Positions 7,152-11,328 of a DNA stretch of 11,328 bases are shown here, in pieces (within the stretch, counting starts at the first letter, position 1; the number at the start of each line of letters is the position of its first letter). Under the pieces are notes generated by a model. The model searched no databases, was not told the DNA's origin, and saw only the letters and a program-made list of their open reading frames with translations. Source of the stretch: Eubacterium sp. (lineage in GTDB: Bacteria; Bacillota; Clostridia; Oscillospirales; Acutalibacteraceae); the NCBI GenBank assembly GCA_029052085.1, contig JAIDJS010000105.1, forward strand, positions 1 through 11,328. Direction: 5' to 3'. Both the position numbers and the translations under genes were made by a program.

Positions 7152-7301
7152 GCGGTTGCATTTTTAGCGTAGCGTATGGGCCCTGTGCGACGGGATGCTA
7201 CGAACCTTGTCAGGCGGGGAACCGAGCAGCAATAAGTGGATTATTCTGTGCGCCGCAGACAAGTCTGTACGTTACGCCAAGAATGCAGCTGCAATTTTTT
7301 T
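7152..7301 (+). ncRNA. ffs: Signal recognition particle RNA (4.5S/scRNA type, no Alu domain visible)
   Basis: This is the RNA of the signal recognition particle; it binds Ffh and directs membrane and secreted proteins to SecYEG. The conserved Ffh-binding apex is at 7209-7230: GUCAGG, a CGG/CCG stem on a GGAA tetraloop, then AGCAGC, followed by AAUAAGUGG. The ends form one long helix: 7152-7160 pairs with 7284-7292, and 7167-7176 pairs with 7268-7277 in ten consecutive pairs, both with a few G-U pairs. The closed RNA is about 141 bases and ends in a seven-T run (7295-7301) that should terminate it. Bacillus scRNA is about 270 bases and carries an extra 5' Alu domain, for which there is no room here between promoter and helix. 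The position before dnaX is the same as in Bacillus. Confidence 0.92.
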
Positions 7302-7322
7302 GTTTAAAAGGCGGTGGGAATT

Positions 7323-9056
7323 ATGTATCAGGTTTTATATCGAAAATATCGTCCTAAAGTGTTTTCAGATGTTTATGGTCAGGAGCATGTTACATCAACA
7401 CTGATTAATGAAATTAAAGAAAACAGAATATCCCACGCCTATCTTTTTACAGGTTCAAGAGGAACAGGAAAAACAACCTGCGCAAAAATTCTTGCAAAGG
7501 CCGTAAACTGCGAGCATAATGAAAATGGTGAGCCCTGTAATGAATGCGAGGTTTGCAAAGGGCTTGATAGCGGCAGTATTTATGATGTTGTTGAAATTGA
7601 TGCGGCTTCAAACAATGGTGTAGATAATATCCGTGATTTAAGAGAAGAGGCAAATTATACCCCAACAAGAGGAAGATACCGAGTTTATATTATAGATGAG
7701 GTGCATATGCTTTCCAAGGGTGCGTTCAATGCACTTCTTAAAACGCTGGAAGAGCCGCCGGAGCATGTTATTTTTATCCTTGCAACAACGGAGGTGCATA
7801 TGCTTCCTGCAACCATTCTTTCCCGCTGTCAGCGTTTTGATTTCAAGCGTATTCAGCCTGAAACAATGGCATTGCGGTTAAAAGAGGTTGCCGGTTTTGA
7901 AAATATGCAGCTTGATGGTGATGCGGCGATTCTTATTTCCCGAATTGCAGATGGCGGAATGAGGGATGCGCTTTCTATTCTGGATCAGTGTGCAGGCAGG
8001 GGCAGGTATATTGATTCTAAACTTGTTTCCGAGGTTGCAGGTATCGCCGGCAGGGAAGCATTGTATAAGTTTTCGGATGCTGTTTGTAATCAAAACAGCG
8101 GAGAAGCGCTGAATGTTATCAGCAGCCTTCATCAGAATAGTTATGATATGGAACGTCTTTGCGTTGAAATGATAAATCATTTCCGAAACTTTCTTATTGT
8201 TAAAACGGTTAAGAAAAGCAGAGAACTGATTATCTGCACGGATGATGAATATGATACAATCCTTAAAAGTGCCGAACATTTTACACTTGCAAAGATTATT
8301 TTTGCGCTTGATTTGTTTCAAAATACTTTAACAATTATAAAGGGCGGAGCAAATTCCCGAATTGAAATGGAAATGTGCTTTGTAAAGCTTTGCCAGCCGA
8401 AGCTTGATGCGTCAATGGAGGCTGTTTTAGATAGAATTGCGTCACTTGAAAGAGCTGTTAAAAACGGAGTAAGCTTTGCTCCTGTGCAGCCTGTTAAAAC
8501 CGTTGTAAGTGAGCAGCCGAAAGAGGAAAGCGTACATCAGCCTGTTCAACCTGCCATTCTTTCTCAACCAGAAGAGAAATCGGATAAGAAGGAAGGCTTT
8601 GATATAGAAAAGCCGACGGAGACGTACGAGGCTTTGGAACCTGAAAATTCATTGAATCCACCATTTGAAGAGGGAACTGTTGATGCGACATCTGCAGTAT
8701 TGCCTGCCGATACGGCAATCGTTCAGCAGGAGATTGTTCAGACCGAATTTTCCGAATGGGCTGAATTTATGGAAATTATCTATAAAACCGATATCGGAAT
8801 TTATGGTATTTTAAATGATGCAACGGCATATATAAGAGGCGAGCATTTTCTTTTTGAAAGCGCAAATCCGACTCTGAAGCAGTTTATTGCCATGCCAACG
8901 CATAAAAAAGCAATCAAACAGGCTATTTTTGATGTTACGGGCAAAAGGTATAAGCTTGGAATTTTCAAAAACAGTGAAGAAAAGAACGAAAAAAAAGACC
9001 CTCTTGAAGATTTAATTTCAAAGGTACAGGGCAATATTAATGTAAATATTGAATAA
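7323..9056 (+). CDS. dnaX: DNA polymerase III subunit tau/gamma
   Basis: A 577-residue clamp-loader ATPase subunit, near the Bacillus length of about 560. It opens the beta clamp and links it to the polymerase in the replisome. The AAA+ core starts with YRKYRPKVFSDVYGQ. Walker A GSRGTGKT is at 44-51, a four-cysteine zinc module at Cys63, 72, 75 and 78, Walker B IIDEVHM at 123-129, sensor 1 ATTE at 154-157, SRCQRFDF with Arg168 as the finger at 167-174, and sensor 2 in GGMRDALSILDQ. After domain III comes a Pro/Gln/Glu-rich linker from about 392 to 460 and a divergent C-terminal tau domain. The start is the ATG at 7323 with AGGCGGTG at 7309-7316; the GTG at 7314 lies in the ribosome site. Only 21 bases separate the SRP RNA U-tract from the start codon, so transcription probably reads through from upstream. 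It heads the dnaX-ybaB-recR operon. Confidence 0.97.
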   Translation: MYQVLYRKYRPKVFSDVYGQEHVTSTLINEIKENRISHAYLFTGSRGTGKTTCAKILAKAVNCEHNENGEPCNECEVCKGLDSGSIYDVVEIDAASNNGVDNIRDLREEANYTPTRGRYRVYIIDEVHMLSKGAFNALLKTLEEPPEHVIFILATTEVHMLPATILSRCQRFDFKRIQPETMALRLKEVAGFENMQLDGDAAILISRIADGGMRDALSILDQCAGRGRYIDSKLVSEVAGIAGREALYKFSDAVCNQNSGEALNVISSLHQNSYDMERLCVEMINHFRNFLIVKTVKKSRELIICTDDEYDTILKSAEHFTLAKIIFALDLFQNTLTIIKGGANSRIEMEMCFVKLCQPKLDASMEAVLDRIASLERAVKNGVSFAPVQPVKTVVSEQPKEESVHQPVQPAILSQPEEKSDKKEGFDIEKPTETYEALEPENSLNPPFEEGTVDATSAVLPADTAIVQQEIVQTEFSEWAEFMEIIYKTDIGIYGILNDATAYIRGEHFLFESANPTLKQFIAMPTHKKAIKQAIFDVTGKRYKLGIFKNSEEKNEKKDPLEDLISKVQGNINVNIE

Positions 9057-9080
9057 ATTTTAAAATAAAGGAGAAAGAAT

Positions 9081-9425
9081 ATGAAAGCAAGACTTCCGCA
9101 GGGAATGGGCGGCGGCCCGCAGAATATGCAGAATATGCTCAGACAGGCTCAGAAAATGCAGGAGAATATTGAAAAAAAACAGGCTGAGCTTGCAGAAAAG
9201 GAATATATCGTTTCGTCAGGCGGCGGAATGGTAGAGGTTACTGTAACAGGCAAGCATGAGATTAAGGCTATTGGTATAAATCCTGAGGTGGTTGATCCTG
9301 AGGATGTTGAAATGCTTGAGGATATGCTGGTTGCTGCTCTGAATGAAGCAATGCGCCAGATAGAGGAAGAATCAGAGCGAGAGCTGAATTCCGTTACAGG
9401 CGGATTAAATATTCCGGGGCTCTAA
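9081..9425 (+). CDS. ybaB: YbaB/EbfC family nucleoid-associated protein
   Basis: A 114-residue protein of the YbaB/EbfC (Bacillus YaaK) family, small dimeric DNA-binding proteins whose helical arms form a tweezer-like dimer. Visible features are a Met/Gln/Gly-rich N-terminus (GMGGGPQNMQNMLRQAQKMQ), a long charged helix to residue 41, the SGGGMVEVTVTGKHEIKAIG strand region at 46-65, and the VDPEDVEMLEDMLVAALNEA motif at 72-91. Size and order match the family (about 100-115 residues). The ribosome site AAAGGAG is at 9067-9073, 7 bases before the ATG. It lies 24 bases after dnaX and 19 bases before recR; this dnaX-ybaB-recR order is widely conserved, and a link to RecR-dependent repair has been proposed, though the exact role is not settled. 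Confidence 0.95.
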   Translation: MKARLPQGMGGGPQNMQNMLRQAQKMQENIEKKQAELAEKEYIVSSGGGMVEVTVTGKHEIKAIGINPEVVDPEDVEMLEDMLVAALNEAMRQIEEESERELNSVTGGLNIPGL

Positions 9426-9444
9426 AAAGCATTAAGGAGTAGTT

Positions 9445-10044
9445 ATGGCTTATAATTTGGCACCTCTTCAGAATTTAATAGATCAGTTTGAGAGAATGCA
9501 GGGCATAGGGCATAAATCTGCTCAAAGAATGGCATATTACGTTCTTGGCTTAAGTGATGAGGAGGCGAATGCCTTTGCTGCAGCAATAACTGATGCACAC
9601 ACTAAAATAAAGCAATGTAAAATCTGCTGCAACCTTGCAGATGATGATTTATGTTCTATCTGTAAAAATGAAAAAAGGGATAAAAGCGAAATCTGCGTTG
9701 TTGAAGATCCCCGTGATGTTATGGCGATAGAAAGAACAAATATCATTAAGGGAACTTATCATGTTTTGCATGGGGCAATATCGCCTATGGAAAATAAAGG
9801 TCCGGATCAGATAAGGATTAAAGAACTTCTTGCCCGTCTTTCAGATGGCGAGGTTAAAGAGGTTATTATGGCTACAAACCCAACCGTTGAGGGGGAAGCT
9901 ACGGCTATGTATATCAGCCGTCTGCTTAAGCCAATGGGCATAACGGTTTCAAGGCTGGCCTATGGTGTTCCTGTCGGCGGTGATCTTGAATATGCGGATG
10001 AGGTTACCCTTTCAAGAGCGATAGAGGGCAGAAGTCTTATATAA
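9445..10044 (+). CDS. recR: Recombination mediator protein RecR
   Basis: A 199-residue RecR, exactly the usual length (about 198-200). It works with RecO to load RecA on SSB-coated single-stranded DNA during gap repair. The helix-hairpin-helix GIGHKSAQRMAYYVL is at 20-34. The zinc module has Cys58, Cys61, Cys70 and Cys73 (CKICCNLADDDLCSIC). The Toprim domain follows with CVVEDPRDVMAIE at 84-96, including the acidic EDPRD element, and TNPTVEGEATAMY at 144-156. The C-terminus has RLAYGVPVGGDLEYADEVTL, which is diagnostic of RecR. The start ATG has AAGGAG at 9434-9439. It is the last gene of the dnaX-ybaB-recR operon. The 90-base gap to smpB holds a hairpin but no clear terminator. Confidence 0.98.
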   Translation: MAYNLAPLQNLIDQFERMQGIGHKSAQRMAYYVLGLSDEEANAFAAAITDAHTKIKQCKICCNLADDDLCSICKNEKRDKSEICVVEDPRDVMAIERTNIIKGTYHVLHGAISPMENKGPDQIRIKELLARLSDGEVKEVIMATNPTVEGEATAMYISRLLKPMGITVSRLAYGVPVGGDLEYADEVTLSRAIEGRSLI

Positions 10045-10059
10045 TTTAAATTTGAATTG

Positions 10060-10114
10060 AGGCAATGAAGAAAAATCAGTAAGTTTTATTAAGTTTGTTT
10101 TCTTTTTGTTGCCT
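10060..10114 (+). promoter_or_regulatory. Imperfect hairpin in the recR-smpB spacer
   Basis: Arms 10060-10075 and 10099-10114 form 15 pairs over 16 positions (three G-U, one A-C mismatch), with a loop of 23 bases. The base of the stem is AGGCAA/TTGCCT. There is no T-run after it; instead it is followed by GATAAA and then the smpB ribosome site. It is thus a poor terminator and could be an RNA-processing site or a leader structure. Confidence 0.4.
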
Positions 10115-10120
10115 GATAAA

Positions 10121-10137
10121 AAGGAGTGGTAAGCTTG
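10121..10137 (+). promoter_or_regulatory. Ribosome site AAGGAG and TTG start codon of smpB
   Basis: AAGGAG at 10121-10126 is followed, after eight bases, by TTG at 10135-10137. A GTG at 10126-10128 is in frame but overlaps the ribosome site and so cannot be the start. No ATG is available near this position, so the unusual TTG is the best start. Confidence 0.8.
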
Positions 10138-10599
10138 AATAATAAGGAAACAGAGCAGGTAATCGCAAGAAATAAAAAAGCTTATCACGATTATTTTGTT
10201 CTTGAAACATATGAAGCAGGTATTGAGCTTTACGGAACGGAGATTAAATCAATCCGAAACGGAAGAGTGAATTTAAAGGATTCCTTCTGCAGTGTTGATA
10301 ATGGAGAAATGTTTGCAATCGGTATGCATATTTCACCTTATGAGCAGGGCAATATATTTAACAGAGATCCGATGAGAAAGAAAAAACTTTTGCTTCATAA
10401 AAAAGAAATTATGAAGCTGTTTGGTCAAAGTCAGCAGCAGGGTTTAAGTATTGTTCCGCTTCAGCTTTATATAAAGAATGGAAGAGCAAAGCTTGAAATC
10501 GGGCTTTGCAAGGGTAAAAAGCTTCACGATAAACGTGAGGTTGCAGCCAAAAGAGATGCAGAAAGAACAATAGACAGAGCATTGAAAGAACGCTATTAA
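10135..10599 (+). CDS. smpB: SsrA-binding protein SmpB
   Basis: A 154-residue SmpB, within the usual 150-160. It binds the tRNA-like part of tmRNA and brings it to stalled ribosomes, its tail filling the empty mRNA channel. Diagnostic segments are [20 protein letters not shown] (13-32), [17 protein letters not shown] (about 35-51), the [12 protein letters not shown] region, [14 protein letters not shown] near 130-143, and the basic C-terminal tail RALKERY. The start is TTG (see the separate ribosome-site entry). The gene lies 90 bases after recR and only 44 bases before ssrA, its RNA partner. No obvious promoter is seen in either spacer, so smpB and ssrA may share a transcript that is processed to give tmRNA. 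Confidence 0.96.
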   Translation: MNNKETEQVIARNKKAYHDYFVLETYEAGIELYGTEIKSIRNGRVNLKDSFCSVDNGEMFAIGMHISPYEQGNIFNRDPMRKKKLLLHKKEIMKLFGQSQQQGLSIVPLQLYIKNGRAKLEIGLCKGKKLHDKREVAAKRDAERTIDRALKERY

Positions 10600-10643
10600 A
10601 ACAAGTTGTCGGTAGCTGAAATGTTAACGGCAGCTCTTAATAT

Positions 10644-10996
10644 GGGGATGAAAGGATTTCGACTGGGGCAGGGAATCTTGGTAAGCGTGTAGCGGAGTTG
10701 CACCGCTTTAAAAGTAACACTTTAAAATTAACTGACAAAAATAATTCAGTAGCTTTAGCTGCCTAATTGCAGCTTTCGTCTTATCAGTGAGTGCCACGGC
10801 ATTGAATAAGGCGTCGACTTAGTGGCGAACATGAATGAAAGATTGGCTCGGCTTTCATCAGGTATAAGAGCCTACCGTAGCAAAAAGGCTGTTTGTTGCC
10901 GTTTTGTGAGGGGATAACTTAAAGAACAAACTGCACACGAAGAAAGCCTTGAGGATATGTTTCAGGACGCGGTTTCGATTACCGCCATCTCCACCA
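10644..10996 (+). ncRNA. ssrA: Transfer-messenger RNA (tmRNA, 10Sa RNA)
   Basis: A one-piece tmRNA of 353 bases with encoded CCA. It rescues stalled ribosomes with SmpB and adds a degradation tag. The 5' end GGGGAUGAAAGGAUUUCGAC is the standard tmRNA start. GGGGAUG pairs with CAUCUCC at 10986-10992 (one G-U pair, at the third position, which is the alanine identity signal), followed by ACCA. The T arm is GCGGU-UUCGAUU-ACCGC at 10970-10986. A hairpin with AGCTGC/GCAGCT arms lies around the tag stop codon. The last 21 bases (from T-loop CG through CCA) and the next three T's are repeated exactly at 11127-11150. No clear promoter lies in the 44 bases after smpB. Confidence 0.97.
10734..10766 (+). 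other. tmRNA proteolysis-tag reading frame
   Basis: The frame reads DKNNSVALAA followed by TAA (stop 10764-10766). With the alanine charged on tmRNA the tag would be (A)DKNNSVALAA. I chose GAC at 10734 as resume codon because it follows UUAACU, like the UAACU before the resume codon that I recall for Bacillus. An earlier start (ACT at 10731) cannot be excluded. The ALAA end is the standard ClpXP degradation signal. Confidence 0.75.
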
Positions 10997-10999
10997 TTT
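10976..10999 (+). repeat. Direct repeat copy 1: tmRNA 3' end (candidate attachment core)
   Basis: A 24-base block from the T-loop CG of tmRNA through CCA and three T's. It is identical to 11127-11150. The copies are 151 bases apart, start to start, and diverge at once on both sides (preceding T versus G, following T versus G). The 3' end of ssrA is a known attachment site for tyrosine integrases, and exact repeats of about 20 bases are typical there. Confidence 0.9.
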
Positions 11000-11065
11000 T
11001 GAAAAGGGTGCTGTTAGGTACTCTTTTCCAAGACAAAGTGAATAGTAATCGAAACAGCCGTTAAG

Positions 11066-11089
11066 AAAACAGTCCGGCGGACTGTTTTT
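11066..11089 (+). terminator. Intrinsic terminator after ssrA (inside the insert)
   Basis: A perfect 10-bp stem AAAACAGTCC/GGACTGTTTT (11066-11075 with 11079-11088), loop GGC, continued by one more T. The A-run on the left arm makes it usable in both directions. It would end ssrA transcripts about 70 bases after CCA and separate them from tRNA-Ala. Confidence 0.75.
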
Positions 11090-11101
11090 AGGCGCGGCGT
11101 G

Positions 11102-11125
11102 TCGGTGAGCGCAGAAGCTCACCGA
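11102..11125. repeat. GC-rich perfect hairpin before tRNA-Ala
   Basis: TCGGTGAGC (11102-11110) and GCTCACCGA (11117-11125) form a perfect 9-bp stem around GCAGAA. No T-run follows, so it is not a terminator. It abuts copy 2 of the tmRNA 3'-end repeat. Confidence 0.8.
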
Positions 11126-11126
11126 G

Positions 11127-11150
11127 CGATTACCGCCATCTCCACCATTT
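11127..11150 (+). repeat. Direct repeat copy 2: displaced tmRNA 3' end, abutting tRNA-Ala
   Basis: Identical to 10976-10999 over 24 bases. It holds the 3' half of the T arm, the acceptor strand and CCA of tmRNA, but none of the matching 5' parts, so it is not a working RNA. Its last base is immediately followed by the first base of tRNA-Ala. Confidence 0.9.
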
Positions 11151-11226
11151 GGGGCATTAGCGCAGCTGGGAGCGCACCACACTGGCAGTGTGGGGGTCAG
11201 GGGTTCAAGTCCCCTATGCTCCACCA
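11151..11226 (+). tRNA. tRNA-Ala (anticodon GGC), CCA encoded
   Basis: A 76-base full cloverleaf. The acceptor is GGGGCAT/ATGCTCC with the G3-U70 pair that specifies alanine. The D arm is GCGC...GCGC with AGCTGGGA, the anticodon arm CCACA-CTGGCAG-TGTGG (anticodon GGC at 11184-11186, reading GCC/GCU), the variable loop GGGTC and the T arm AGGGG-TTCAAGT-CCCCT. A73 and CCA are encoded. No promoter is visible in the 60 bases between the ssrA terminator and this gene. Confidence 0.97.
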
Positions 11227-11234
11227 TATGAAAT

Positions 11235-11291
11235 ACCTATAGCAAATCCGAACCATTAAGAGTTGGACAGCTATAGGTTTCTTCATTTTTT
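11235..11291 (+). terminator. Probable intrinsic terminator after tRNA-Ala
   Basis: A 9-bp perfect stem ACCTATAGC/GCTATAGGT (11235-11243 with 11270-11278) encloses a second small stem (TCC, AAC with GTTGGA). It is followed by TTCTTCA and six T's at 11286-11291. The U-tract is displaced by a few bases from the stem, so efficiency may be modest. Nothing further is recognised from 11292 to the window end, which is AT-rich. Confidence 0.65.
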
Positions 11292-11328
11292 GATTTTATA
11301 AAAATTTCGGGATTTTTATATGTTATTC

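Larger units (their letters stand above)
11000..11126. mobile_element. 127-bp three-hairpin insert between tmRNA 3'-end repeats (putative remnant or miniature element)
   Basis: A non-coding stretch bounded by the two exact copies of the tmRNA 3' end. Three hairpins occupy it: 11001-11028 (9-bp stem with one G-U), 11066-11088 (10-bp perfect stem, three-base loop) and 11102-11125 (9-bp perfect stem, six-base loop). The first begins one base after copy 1 and the last ends one base before copy 2. The second half is clearly richer in GC than the rest of the window. Deleting one repeat plus the insert would join tmRNA to tRNA-Ala by only TTT. No integrase, transposase or coding frame is present. 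The mobile-element reading is inference; a locally duplicated or chromosomal repeat is possible. Confidence 0.45.

Noticed and set aside
7195..7404. Open frame starting inside the SRP RNA and running into dnaX in another frame
   Set aside because: It overlaps a confident structural RNA and a confident CDS and has no recognisable product.
8989..8997. A-run followed by G in dnaX as a programmed frameshift site for a gamma form
   Set aside because: The run is not in the A-AAA-AAG phase needed for -1 slippage (the G is the first base of a codon), and it lies near the C-terminus rather than after domain III.
10600..10643. Separate promoter for ssrA in the smpB-ssrA gap
   Set aside because: TTGTCG and TTAATA are present, but spacing and distance to the RNA 5' end do not fit. 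A small AGCTG/CAGCT inverted repeat is too short to call.
10979..11227. Open frame on the minus strand with a typical database-like sequence (starts MVEHRGLEPLTP)
   Set aside because: It is antisense to the tmRNA 3' end, its duplicate and tRNA-Ala. Such frames are a known artefact of RNA genes and contain no domain.
1..11328. CRISPR array, toxin-antitoxin, phage or defence genes
   Set aside because: No spaced repeat array, no integrase or transposase and no such protein families are visible on either strand.

Overview
The window reads as chromosomal DNA of an endospore-forming, low-GC Firmicute, most likely a gut Clostridia lineage (Oscillospiraceae/Ruminococcaceae-like; this placement is inference). 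The grounds are three sporulation genes (ylbJ, yqfC, yqfD), a scr/ffs-dnaX-ybaB-recR block in the order known from Bacillus, strong AGGAGG-type ribosome sites, AT-rich spacers and a tmRNA tag ending in ALAA. Coding density is high and no spacer is longer than about 300 bases without an explanation. No phage, CRISPR or defence genes were found.

Layout. (1) 1-601, minus: the 5' two thirds or so of a YlbJ-type sporulation membrane protein, cut by the window edge. Divergent from it, 642-2073, lie yqfC and yqfD, with a plausible sigma-E-type promoter in the 40-bp gap. (2) 2181-4107: a two-gene hexuronate module, mannonate dehydratase (uxuA) and an SDR-type fructuronate reductase (uxuB-like), with its own promoter and a terminator. 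(3) 4228-6521: a LemA protein translationally coupled to a DUF2207 membrane protein with a glycine-rich tail, again with a promoter and a terminator. (4) 6621-7121: a small flavin reductase-like protein. (5) 7152-10599: SRP RNA, dnaX, ybaB, recR and smpB, i.e. protein targeting, replication/repair and ribosome rescue. (6) 10644-11226: tmRNA (ssrA) and tRNA-Ala(GGC), followed by a terminator hairpin.

How they work together. YlbJ, YqfC and YqfD belong to the mother-cell sporulation programme. UxuA and the SDR perform consecutive steps linking D-fructuronate, D-mannonate and 2-keto-3-deoxygluconate. DnaX (clamp loader), YbaB and RecR form the classic replication/recombination operon, here led by the SRP RNA. 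SmpB and tmRNA are the two obligate partners of trans-translation and lie side by side.

The most interesting structure is at the 3' end of ssrA. The last 21 bases of tmRNA plus three T's (10976-10999) are repeated exactly at 11127-11150, directly against the first base of tRNA-Ala. Removing one 151-bp unit would leave a compact tmRNA-TTT-tRNA-Ala arrangement. The 127 bp between the copies is non-coding, richer in GC, and organised as three hairpins that nearly fill it end to end. This looks like a tiny insertion or the scar of an integrative element that used the ssrA 3' end as its attachment site. That reading is inference from the repeat geometry and needs genome comparison.
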